Positions 39,277 through 46,456 of a DNA stretch of 64,000 nt are shown here, piece by piece (position 1 is the first letter of the stretch; every line of letters begins with the position of its first letter). The translations under genes and the position numbers were made by a program. Location of the stretch: the NCBI RefSeq assembly GCF_900074915.1, contig NZ_LT222319.1, positions 1,113,001-1,177,000 on the forward strand. The letters run 5' to 3'. The notes below the pieces were generated by a model. The model ran no database searches. It was given only the letters and a program-made list of their open reading frames with translations, and was not told the DNA's origin. This stretch comes from Pseudomonas cerasi. GTDB taxonomy: Bacteria; Pseudomonadota; Gammaproteobacteria; Pseudomonadales; Pseudomonadaceae.

Positions 39277-40215
39277 TCAGGTCTGAGCCAGATTGGCCAG
39301 GGCCCATTGTTCGGCACTGGTGACGCTCAGCCCTGATTTCGCGTTGTAGGTACGGGCGACGTCCCATGCCACGCCTCGGCCCATGGCAAAGACTGCCCGG
39401 TATTTGTGCAGATTGTCATCCGGCATTTCCGTCAGATCGGCCTGCAACTGCGCAACACTCCATACGTGCCGCTCGATGTCGCGCCCCGTGACACGCTCCA
39501 CAAGATCGGCCAGCCCGGCGTACGTCAATGTGTCGCCAGCGGTGTACACCACCTGATTCACTATGCGCGGCTCGTGCATCACGATGGCAGCAGTCAGCCT
39601 GCCAATGTCCTCTGCGGTGGTGACTGTCACGGCCGTATCGAGGCTGCCCAGCGCATTGATACGACCGCCTTGCAGATCGACGACACCGAACGCGGGTTCG
39701 AACAGGAAGCTTGTAAACATACCGGTCGAAACGATTACCCACTCGGTTTGCTGCTGGGCGCGCAGCTTTTCTCGTACATCGAGTTGCTCATCGAACAGAT
39801 CCTGAGGGCTGCCCCGGCCGATAAGGTCGTAGTCAACGCCGAACTGCCAGGGCAGGTAGCGTTTTATGCCGGCCTTGAGCGCCGCATCGGTCAGTTTGCG
39901 TTGAGTGCCCCGGCCAGCGGCAAAACCTGCACAACTGATTACCGTGTCATAGCGCTTCATGACAGTAGCTAGTTCGTCCACGGTGGCATCGGCCAGATCG
40001 GCGGTTTCGATGGCAATGTTCAGCGCGCGGATTTCTTCGATTTCCACACGCTTGGCAGGCGCTTGAGTGCTCAAGCTGCTCTGGCGTAGCAGCACGGCAA
40101 TGCTCAAGTCATATGCTCCGGCTTTCTCGACCAGCCCTCGCAGCACGGCGAGCCCAAGCTCTCCTGCGCCTATTACCAGAATGCGTTGTTTGACGTTTGC
40201 GTTATCGGCTTGCAT
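39277..40215 (-). CDS. NmrA-like / aromatic-alcohol-reductase-type NAD(P)-binding protein
   Basis: A 312-residue atypical SDR of the NmrA/isoflavone-reductase type. The Rossmann motif is VIGAGELGLAVL near residues 15-26, and ISCAGFAAGRG lies around residue 113. It lacks the classical YxxxK pair at the usual place, as NmrA-like proteins do. It is divergent from the HxlR regulator with only 48 bp between starts, so the pair probably shares a control region: a redox- or stress-responsive regulator with its oxidoreductase target. Confidence 0.83.
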   Translation of the reverse strand: MQADNANVKQRILVIGAGELGLAVLRGLVEKAGAYDLSIAVLLRQSSLSTQAPAKRVEIEEIRALNIAIETADLADATVDELATVMKRYDTVISCAGFAAGRGTQRKLTDAALKAGIKRYLPWQFGVDYDLIGRGSPQDLFDEQLDVREKLRAQQQTEWVIVSTGMFTSFLFEPAFGVVDLQGGRINALGSLDTAVTVTTAEDIGRLTAAIVMHEPRIVNQVVYTAGDTLTYAGLADLVERVTGRDIERHVWSVAQLQADLTEMPDDNLHKYRAVFAMGRGVAWDVARTYNAKSGLSVTSAEQWALANLAQT

Positions 40216-40263
40216 GGTGACCCCTTTGGACAGTCTTTCAATTCAGGCGGGAGAGATGCTGGC

Positions 40264-40707
40264 ATGCCTGTCGACATACAAAAAGTAGGCACATCGGTGA
40301 TTCCGGGCGGGCTGGACGCGCAGGAAGTGGTCAGACGCTCCGAAGCGGCCTGTGCTGCGCTCAGCGATGATGAGGATGGTCTCAAGCGCGATATTCTCGG
40401 CCACGCCGGAAACCGCTGGTCATTGGGTGTGGTACATGCCCTCGGCGTCAGCAGCCCTTTGCGCCATGCCGAATTGCGCCGAAAGCTGCACGGTGTCACC
40501 CAGCGCATGCTCACTCATACCTTGCGCCAGCTTGAACAGGACGGGTTGATCACCCGCCATGACTACTGCGAGAAGCCGCTCAGGGTGGAATATTCGTTGA
40601 CCGACCTGGGCATGGGGCTGCTGGTACAAATGATTCCGCTGTGGACTTGGGTGATTGAAAATTCAGAGGCGTTCAGTGCAGCGCGAAATCGTTATGCGGA
40701 CAGGTAA
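40264..40707 (+). CDS. HxlR-family winged-helix transcriptional regulator
   Basis: A 147-residue regulator. The HxlR core GHAGNRWSLGVVHALGVSSPLRHAELRRKLHGVTQRMLTHTLRQLEQDGLI is the DNA-binding winged helix (residues ~48-98), followed by SLTDLGMGLL. One cysteine near residue 28 (EAACAALS) and one at ~102 (DYCEKP) are possible redox sensors, though the classical HxlR sensor Cys is close to the N-terminus. The start is the ATG of MPVDIQKV, with GGGAGAG upstream. It likely represses the divergent NmrA-like gene. Confidence 0.85.
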   Translation: MPVDIQKVGTSVIPGGLDAQEVVRRSEAACAALSDDEDGLKRDILGHAGNRWSLGVVHALGVSSPLRHAELRRKLHGVTQRMLTHTLRQLEQDGLITRHDYCEKPLRVEYSLTDLGMGLLVQMIPLWTWVIENSEAFSAARNRYADR

Positions 40708-40794
40708 AAGTGATGGCTGATGCGCCATCAACCCTCGCCATTTTCAGCGGCGCCGCTTATCGTGCACGGATAATTCGCCGAGGGATGTGCACGC

Positions 40795-41286
40795 ATGAAC
40801 TACGAGGAACAAAGTCAGGCCAACAGCGCACTGATCACCCGCTTTTATGAGGCGTTTGCGCAGCTGGATGCCGAGGCGATGAGTGCCTGTTATACCGATG
40901 ACGTGCTGTTCAGCGACCCGGCCTTTGGTGAATTGCGTGGCGCTCAGGTCGGCGACATGTGGCGCATGCTGACTTCCCGGGCGAAGAATTTCTCGGTGGT
41001 CTTCGATCAGGTGCGAGCCGATGACCAGACTGGCAGTGCGCACTGGGTGGCGACGTACCTGTTCAGCCAGACCGGGCGCACGGTGGTGAACGATATTCAG
41101 GCCCGGTTCGTGTTCCGCGATGGCAAGATCTGCGAGCATCACGATCATTTCGACATATGGCGCTGGTCGCGTCAGGCCTTGGGTTTGAAGGGCCTGTTGC
41201 TTGGCTGGACGCCTTTGGTACGCAATGCCGTGAGGGCTCAGGCGCTCAAGGGTCTGAAGACCTTTTCAGAGAGTCGCCGTGCCTGA
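40795..41286 (+). CDS. NTF2-like / SnoaL-fold protein
   Basis: A 163-residue cytosolic protein of the nuclear-transport-factor-2-like fold: an N-terminal helix ([33 protein letters not shown]) and a cone-shaped beta sheet ending [19 protein letters not shown]. Such proteins are small-molecule-binding enzymes or stress proteins; no function can be assigned. Its stop lies 8 bp inside the following GIY-YIG gene, so the two are coupled. Confidence 0.8.
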   Translation: MNYEEQSQANSALITRFYEAFAQLDAEAMSACYTDDVLFSDPAFGELRGAQVGDMWRMLTSRAKNFSVVFDQVRADDQTGSAHWVATYLFSQTGRTVVNDIQARFVFRDGKICEHHDHFDIWRWSRQALGLKGLLLGWTPLVRNAVRAQALKGLKTFSESRRA

Positions 41287-41620
41287 GGTTGCCAGCACCG
41301 CGAGTGCGCCGACTGCCGAACAGGCGGTCGGCAAACCCTGGTTTGTCTATCTGGTGCGCGCTGCCAACGGCTCGCTGTACTGTGGCATCAGTGATGATCC
41401 GCAGCGCCGATTCGCTATGCACCAGAGCGGCAAGGGCGCGCGCTTTTTCTCTTCGAGTCCGGCGATGGCACTGGTCTACGTTGAACAATGGCCCAGCAAG
41501 GGCGAGGCGTTGCGCCATGAGCGGCTGATCAAGAAGCTCAAAAAAAGCGCCAAAGAGGCGTTGGCTGCCAGCTACGCAACGTCATCGATCCATGAGCGTG
41601 ATGCCGTCCCGTCAGTTTGA
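41279..41620 (+). CDS. GIY-YIG nuclease superfamily protein (YhbQ-like)
   Basis: A 113-residue stand-alone GIY-YIG domain: [24 protein letters not shown] carries the variant VYL...YCG motif, with R (residue ~42), EAL-RHE and the terminal [11 protein letters not shown]. The start is a GTG overlapping the preceding gene by 8 bp. E. coli YhbQ is a DNA nuclease of unknown physiological role; the same may hold here. Confidence 0.85.
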   Translation: MPEVASTASAPTAEQAVGKPWFVYLVRAANGSLYCGISDDPQRRFAMHQSGKGARFFSSSPAMALVYVEQWPSKGEALRHERLIKKLKKSAKEALAASYATSSIHERDAVPSV

Positions 41621-41684
41621 GGCTGTGTGCGGGCAGGGTGCTGCGGGTTAAGCTGTGTTTTTCCCATGTGCACAGAGGCTGAAC

Positions 41685-42617
41685 ATGTCCGAGTTGATCC
41701 TTCACCACTACCCCACGTCGCTGTTCGCCGAAAAAGCCCGCCTGATGCTGGGCTTCAAAGGCCTCACATGGCGTTCGGTGACTATCCCTTCGATCATGCC
41801 CAAGCCTGACCTGACTGCATTGACGGGCGGTTATCGCAGAACCCCGGTGTTGCAGGCGGGTGCGGACATCTACTGTGACACTGCGCTGATGGCGCGGCGT
41901 CTGGAGCAGGAAAAAGCGTCGCCGGCGTTTTATCCGAAGGGGCAGGAGTTCACGGTTGCCGGCCTGGCTGCCTGGGCCGATTCGGTGTTGTTCATGCATG
42001 CCGTTAGCCTGGTGTTTCAGCCTGAATCAATGGCTGTGCGCTTTGCCAAGGTGCCGCCAGACGCCGCCAAGGCGTTCGTCGCCGACCGTTCGACGCTGTT
42101 CAACGGCGGCACTGCGTCGCGCCCGCCTGTGGAGCAGGTCAAACACCAATGGCCTACGCTGATGTCGCGTCTGGAACTGCAACTCTCGCACGGCGGTGAC
42201 TTCCTGTTCGGCGTACCGTCGATTGCCGATTTCTCGGTCGCCCATACATTGTGGTTTCTCAAGCAGACGCCGGTCACTGCACCCTTTGTCGATGATTATC
42301 CGAGTGTCAGGGCCTGGCTCGATCGTGTGCTGGGTTTTGGCCATGGCACGTTCAGCGACCTGAGCTCGGCAGATGCCATCGACATCGCCAGAAACGCCAC
42401 GCCTGCGTCGTTGCCGGATGAAACCTTCGTCGATCCAAATGGCTTCAAGGCAGGCGACAACGTCGCGGTTTCTGCAGTCGACTATGGCGTCGAAGCGGTT
42501 GAGGGCGAGCTGGTATTTACCGGCCGCGAAGAACTGATCCTGCGCCGCGAGGACGAACGTGCAGGTGTCGTGCACGTACACTTCCCGAGAATGGGCTATC
42601 GGATCGAGAAGCGCTGA
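41685..42617 (+). CDS. Glutathione S-transferase family protein
   Basis: A 310-residue protein. The N-terminal thioredoxin-like GST domain (MSELILHHYPTSLFAEKARLMLGFKGL) is followed by an all-helical C-terminal GST domain, and an extra ~90-residue C-terminal beta-rich extension (NGFKAGDNVAVSAVDYGVEAVEGELVF) ends in HFPRMGYRIEKR. The length exceeds a plain GST (about 210) because of that extension. The start chosen is MSELIL. It converges on the glutaredoxin gene across a small hairpin. Confidence 0.83.
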   Translation: MSELILHHYPTSLFAEKARLMLGFKGLTWRSVTIPSIMPKPDLTALTGGYRRTPVLQAGADIYCDTALMARRLEQEKASPAFYPKGQEFTVAGLAAWADSVLFMHAVSLVFQPESMAVRFAKVPPDAAKAFVADRSTLFNGGTASRPPVEQVKHQWPTLMSRLELQLSHGGDFLFGVPSIADFSVAHTLWFLKQTPVTAPFVDDYPSVRAWLDRVLGFGHGTFSDLSSADAIDIARNATPASLPDETFVDPNGFKAGDNVAVSAVDYGVEAVEGELVFTGREELILRREDERAGVVHVHFPRMGYRIEKR

Positions 42618-42626
42618 GGTTCTACG

Positions 42627-42658
42627 ATGCTCTGCGTCGCAAGGAGGACGCAGAGCAT
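42627..42658. terminator. Hairpin between convergent GST and glutaredoxin genes
   Basis: ATGCTCTGCGTC pairs perfectly with GACGCAGAGCAT (12 bp, 8-nt loop). It shares the word GGACGCAGAGC with the repeat elements at 7007 and 44781, so it may be a remnant of one. It probably ends transcription from both sides, although T-tracts are poor. Confidence 0.6.
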
Positions 42659-42678
42659 TGGCACAATAGTCAGGTAGG

Positions 42679-43029
42679 CTACTTCAGCGCCGCCAGTATC
42701 TGATCCGGGTCAAACCCCCTGATCAGCGTGCCGTTGACGTCGATCAGCGGGATGCCTCTGCCGCCCAGCGCTTCATAGGCCTTGCGGCCTTCTTCCGACT
42801 TCTCGATGTCGAACTCCTGATACGCAATCCCCTTGCTGTCCAGAAAACGCCGGGTCTGCTTGCAGTAGCCGCACCAGTCGGTGGCGTACATCACCACTTT
42901 TGCCTGGCTGTAGCGCTGCGCGACGTCTGCCGGGGGAGGGTTGACGAAATTCTCGATCCTGCCCCAATTCTGGTAAATCACCACCACCAGCATGATCAGG
43001 GCGAACTTCTTCAGGGTGCGCAGCAGCAT
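42679..43029 (-). CDS. Membrane-anchored glutaredoxin-like protein
   Basis: A 116-residue protein. An N-terminal hydrophobic helix (FALIMLVVVIYQNW, residues ~11-24) precedes a glutaredoxin domain with the redox motif DWCGYC, the cis-proline GIPLIDVNG and the C-terminal GFDPDQI. The anchor suggests attachment to the inner membrane; the side on which the domain lies is uncertain. It begins 5 bp past the ndpA stop on the same strand, so the two are probably co-transcribed. Confidence 0.86.
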   Translation of the reverse strand: MLLRTLKKFALIMLVVVIYQNWGRIENFVNPPPADVAQRYSQAKVVMYATDWCGYCKQTRRFLDSKGIAYQEFDIEKSEEGRKAYEALGGRGIPLIDVNGTLIRGFDPDQILAALK

Positions 43030-43034
43030 GTTGA

Positions 43035-44036
43035 TTACCGCCGCTTCAACTGGTCGGTCAGTTGCGTCGGCAGCCCCTTGATGATCAGGGTGCCGGCGGT
43101 TTCGTCGTATTCGATCTTGTCGCCCAACAGGTGGGCCTCAAAACTGATCGACAGCCCCTCGGCGCGGCCGGTGAAGCGGCGGAACTGGTTGAGGGTGCGC
43201 TTATCCGCCGGTATTTCCGGGGACAGGCCGTAATCCTTGTTGCGGATGTGATCATAGAACGCGCGCGGACGATCTTCGTCGATCAGCTCGGACAGCTCTT
43301 CCAGGCCCATCGGTTCGCCCATCTTGCTCTGACTGCTGGCGTAGTCGACCAGGGTCTTGGTCTTCTCGCGAGCCGATTCTTCCGGCAGGTCTTCGCTTTC
43401 AACGAAATCACTGAACGCCTTGAGCAGGGTGCGGGTTTCGCCGGGGCCATCCACGCCTTCCTGGCAACCGATGAAGTCGCGGAAGTACTCGGAAACCTTC
43501 TTGCCGTTCTTGCCCTTGATGAACGAGATGTATTGCTTGGACTGTTTGTTGTTCTGCCACTCGGAAATATTGATCCGGGCGGCGAGGTGCAATTGGCCAA
43601 GGTCCAGGTGTCGTGACGGGGTCACGTCCAGTTCGGCATTCACTGCCACGCCTTCGCTGTGGTGCAGCAGGGCGATGGCCAGGTAGTCGGTCATGCCTTG
43701 CTGATAATGGGCAAACAGCACGTGGCCACCCACTGACAGATTGGATTCTTCCATGAGCTTTTGCAGGTGCTCGACCGACACCCGCGAGAACGCCGTGAAG
43801 TCGCTGCCACCGTCGATGTATTCCTTCAGCCAGCCACTGAATGGATGTGCGCCGGACTCGGGATGGAACAGGCCCCATGCCTTGCCCTGTTTGGCGTTAT
43901 AGCTTTCGTTGAGGTCGGCCAGCATGTTCTCGATGGCCTGGGACTCAGCGAGTTCGGAGTCGCGTGCATGGAGAACAGCGGGCGTACCGTCGGGTTTCTT
44001 CTCGATCAGGTGGACGATGCAGTGACGGATCGGCAT
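43035..44036 (-). CDS. ndpA: 37-kDa nucleoid-associated protein NdpA (YejK)
   Basis: A 333-residue nucleoid-associated protein of the YejK/NdpA family. The family start [23 protein letters not shown] is used; the open frame extends 83 codons upstream, but that part is unlike the family and runs into the promoter region. Conserved blocks [19 protein letters not shown] and [11 protein letters not shown] are present. It is divergent from the HU gene hupN, an arrangement I recall in P. putida and the reason for the name hupN. Confidence 0.92.
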   Translation of the reverse strand: MPIRHCIVHLIEKKPDGTPAVLHARDSELAESQAIENMLADLNESYNAKQGKAWGLFHPESGAHPFSGWLKEYIDGGSDFTAFSRVSVEHLQKLMEESNLSVGGHVLFAHYQQGMTDYLAIALLHHSEGVAVNAELDVTPSRHLDLGQLHLAARINISEWQNNKQSKQYISFIKGKNGKKVSEYFRDFIGCQEGVDGPGETRTLLKAFSDFVESEDLPEESAREKTKTLVDYASSQSKMGEPMGLEELSELIDEDRPRAFYDHIRNKDYGLSPEIPADKRTLNQFRRFTGRAEGLSISFEAHLLGDKIEYDETAGTLIIKGLPTQLTDQLKRR

Positions 44037-44429
44037 GGGCTTCTCGGCTGAAAAAGGTGAAGAGCGTGCGGCTCGTTGCAAGGTGCCCAGTGTAACGCAC
44101 GCATGCGGCTGATGGCCCGGGGCAGGCTGGTTTTCGCCTGCAGCGAGTGTTTGCTGGGTGTTTTTTGTGCAATTAGCATTAAAACCTGACCAAAAGGATA
44201 GGTAGAGGCGGATATTTGCCCGGCTCTGTGCTAGTTTTGCGCGGTCTTGCGCACTTAGCGCGTCAAGCATGCAGTTAGCGCACACGTAGGTCGAACCATT
44301 ACCCGGTTTCAGTATCTACACTTTCGCGATTAATCGTGGCTGCTAGCGGGTGGCCAGGTTCGTTGCCTGGCCACGGGCCGACGTTGCGCTCTGCAATCCA
44401 AATGAATTTGATAGGGAAGGAACACCACC
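44037..44429. other. Intergenic region between divergent ndpA and hupN
   Basis: 393 bp without a credible gene. It should contain promoters for both nucleoid-protein genes; I cannot assign -35/-10 boxes with confidence. A perfect 9-bp hairpin at 44350-44374 lies in the probable leader of hupN, and TTAGCGC occurs twice near 44260-44285. Confidence 0.6.
44350..44374 (+). promoter_or_regulatory. Hairpin in the hupN leader
   Basis: GTGGCCAGG and CCTGGCCAC form a 9-bp stem around a 7-nt loop, about 55 nt upstream of the hupN ATG. No T-tract follows, so it would remain in the mRNA leader. Confidence 0.5.
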
Positions 44430-44711
44430 ATGGCTCTTACTAAAGACCAATTGATCGCCGATATCGCTGAAGCTATCGACGCGCCAAAAACCACCGCGCG
44501 TAATGCTCTTGAGCAATTGGGCCAAATTGTTGCCGACCAATTGGAAAACGGCGTGGAAATCACTTTGCCAGGTATCGGCAAACTGAAAGTTGCAGAGCGT
44601 CCGGCTCGCACTGGCCGCAACCCTTCGACTGGCGCTGCCATCGAAATCGCTGCCAAGAAAGTTATCAAGTTCGTTCCAGCCAAAGTGCTGACCGACTCGA
44701 TCAACAAGTAA
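44430..44711 (+). CDS. hupN: HU-type DNA-binding protein
   Basis: A 93-residue HU/IHF-family histone-like protein that bends DNA as a dimer. The start MALTKDQLIADIAEAIDAPKTTAR is typical of the Pseudomonas HU paralogue beside ndpA. The beta-arm GRNPSTGAAIEIAAKKVIKF carries the intercalating proline. AAGGAA precedes the ATG, and a strong terminator follows 16 bp after the stop. HupB and HupP are the other Pseudomonas HU genes; the ndpA neighbour points to hupN. Confidence 0.88.
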   Translation: MALTKDQLIADIAEAIDAPKTTARNALEQLGQIVADQLENGVEITLPGIGKLKVAERPARTGRNPSTGAAIEIAAKKVIKFVPAKVLTDSINK

Positions 44712-44727
44712 GCAACCGCTTGCTGTG

Positions 44728-44766
44728 AAAAAGCCGTGCACCGGTTAACCGGGCACGGCTTTTTTG
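44728..44766 (+). terminator. Intrinsic terminator of hupN
   Basis: AAAAAGCCGTGC pairs with GCACGGCTTTTT around ACCGGTTAACCGG, itself self-complementary. The stem runs into a T-tract and is followed by GTGGG. Confidence 0.92.
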
Positions 44767-44780
44767 TGGGCGTCTGATCA

Positions 44781-45290
44781 CAGATCTGTGCTGCACGGCA
44801 CACTCAAGAGAGGACGCAGAGCGTCCAGAACGGCATGCGACGCGGAGCGTCGCACGATAGTCGAGGTTAAGGCATGTCGGCGGAGTGTCGTACGGTAGTT
44901 GAGATTATCGTTCCTCACGCTCCAGCGTGGGAATGCCTTGCGTGACGCTCCGCGTCACAGATCTGTGCTGCACTGCATACTCAAGAGAGGACGCAGAGCG
45001 TCCAGAACGGCATGCGACGCGGAGCGTCGCACGATAGTCGTGGCTAAGGCATGTCGGCGGAGCGTCGTACGGTAGTTGAGATTATCGTTCCTCACGCTCC
45101 AGCGTGGGAATGCCTTGCGTGACGCTCCGCGTCACAGATCTGTGCTGCACTGCATACTCAAGAGAGGACGCAGAGCGTCCAGAACGGCATGCGACGCGGA
45201 GCGTCGCACGATAATCGAGATTAAGGCCTGCCGACGCGGCGTCGCACGATAGTCGAGATTAAGGCCTGCCGACGTGGCGTCGCACGATCG
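44781..45290. repeat. Tandem array of a 177-bp hairpin-rich repeat
   Basis: CAGATCTGTGCTGCAC recurs at 44781, 44958 and 45135, an exact 177-bp period. Two full units and a partial third (diverging near 45213) are followed by two to three 38-bp units starting at 45203, 45241 and 45279 (GTCGCACGATARTCGAGATT...). Each 177-bp unit contains mini-hairpins GGACGC-AGA-GCGTCC, GCGACGC-GGA-GCGTCGC, CACGCT-CC-AGCGTG and GTGACGC-TCC-GCGTCAC. The array fills the space between the hupN terminator and the convergent rlmF stop. No open frame of interest is inside. Confidence 0.93.
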
Positions 45291-45312
45291 TCGATGCGGC
45301 ACGATAGCCTTA

Positions 45313-46299
45313 TCAGTGGGGTGTGCGTTGTGCCTTGTCAAGGAAGGTCCAGGCCACGAAGCGGCTTTGTTTCTGGCCCTGGCCCATCTCGACTACCTTC
45401 ACTTCAAGCGCGCCGGCTTTTTTCAGGGCGCTCTGGATCGGCGGCAGGTTGGATGCCTTGGACACCAGGGTGCTGAACCACACCACCTGGCCCGGCAATG
45501 TGGCGCTTTCCTGGATCAATTGGGTCACGAAGCCAATCTCGCCGCCTTCGCACCACAACTCCTGAGATTGCCCGCCGAAGTTGAGAACCGGCAGCTTGCG
45601 CTTGGGATCCGCCTTGCCCAGTGCGCGCCATTTTCGTTGGCTGCCACGCTGCGCTTCTTCCAGCGAAGCATGGAAGGGCGGGTTGCAGAGGCTCACGTGG
45701 AAGCGTTCGCTGCTGTCGAGCAACCCGAGCAGGATTTGCTTGCGATTGCCCTGCTGGCGCACGCTGATGGCCTTGCTGAGGCCATTGGCTTTGATGATAG
45801 TGGTAGCCGCCGCGATGGCCGTGCTGTCGATGTCCGAACCCACGAAATGCCAGCCATAGTCGCTGTGCCCCAGCAGCGGGTAGATGCAATTGGCTCCGGT
45901 GCCGATATCCAGCGCCTTGATGGATGCGCCGCGTGGGATCACGCCTTCATTGTCCTCTCCAAGCAAGTCGGCGAGGAAGTGCAGGTAGTCCGCGCGCCCC
46001 GGAATCGGCGGGCACAGGTAATCGGCCGGAATGTCCCAATGGGCAATGCCATAGAACGCTTTGAGCAGCGCGCGGTTGAACACCCGTACCGCCTGCGGAT
46101 TGGCGAAGTCGATGCTTTCCTTGCCGTAAGGATTGAGGATCACGAAGGCTGCCAGTTCGGGGCTGGATTTAATCAGCTTCGCAAAGTCGTACTGGCCCTG
46201 ATGCCGATTGCGCGGGTGCAAGGTGGCCTTTTCACGCGGCGCAGCAGGTTTGGCTGGCCGCTGAGGCTTCTTGCGCGGTGGTTTGCGGGTATCGGTCAT
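45313..46299 (-). CDS. rlmF: 23S rRNA (adenine-1618-N6)-methyltransferase RlmF
   Basis: A 328-residue SAM-dependent methyltransferase modifying A1618 of 23S rRNA. A basic, Pro/Lys-rich N-terminus ([21 protein letters not shown]) precedes the family block [20 protein letters not shown] motif I is [13 protein letters not shown] and the catalytic motif IV is NPPF ([12 protein letters not shown]). I use the ATG of MTDTRKPP; 17 upstream codons are open but overlap a REP-like hairpin. It ends a few bases from the tandem repeat array. Confidence 0.92.
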   Translation of the reverse strand: MTDTRKPPRKKPQRPAKPAAPREKATLHPRNRHQGQYDFAKLIKSSPELAAFVILNPYGKESIDFANPQAVRVFNRALLKAFYGIAHWDIPADYLCPPIPGRADYLHFLADLLGEDNEGVIPRGASIKALDIGTGANCIYPLLGHSDYGWHFVGSDIDSTAIAAATTIIKANGLSKAISVRQQGNRKQILLGLLDSSERFHVSLCNPPFHASLEEAQRGSQRKWRALGKADPKRKLPVLNFGGQSQELWCEGGEIGFVTQLIQESATLPGQVVWFSTLVSKASNLPPIQSALKKAGALEVKVVEMGQGQKQSRFVAWTFLDKAQRTPH

Positions 46300-46335
46300 G
46301 GATTCGATTGTCAGCCGTGAGGTTGAGTTGCCTGG

Positions 46336-46394
46336 CTTATTCGCGAGCAAGCGACGTGTCGCCTTCGGCGTGACAGGCCTTGCTCGCGAATAAG
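46336..46394. repeat. REP-like long inverted repeat between rlmF and valS
   Basis: CTTATTCGCGAGCAAG (46336-46351) and CTTGCTCGCGAATAAG (46379-46394) are perfectly complementary 16-bp arms; a second imperfect stem (GTCGCC-TTC-GGC) lies within the loop. The TTCGCGAGCAAG core is common in Pseudomonas REPs. Confidence 0.8.
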
Positions 46395-46416
46395 TCAGTA
46401 CAGAAGTTCAGATAAC

Positions 46417-46448
46417 AAAAAGCCAGCCCATAATCGGGCTGGCTTTTC
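46417..46448 (-). terminator. Intrinsic terminator of valS
   Basis: AGCCAGCCC (46421-46429) and GGGCTGGCT (46436-46444) pair across a six-base loop. On the minus strand the stem is followed by TTTTTG. It lies just past the valS stop. Confidence 0.9.
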
Positions 46449-46456
46449 TGGCCACC

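Noticed and set aside
43035..44285. Longer ndpA product (416 residues)
   Set aside because: The 83 extra residues contain no family similarity and would occupy the region shared with the hupN promoter; family members start at [10 protein letters not shown].
44781..45290. CRISPR array
   Set aside because: The repetition is of whole 177-bp units with near-identical content, not short repeats separated by unique spacers, and there are no cas genes.
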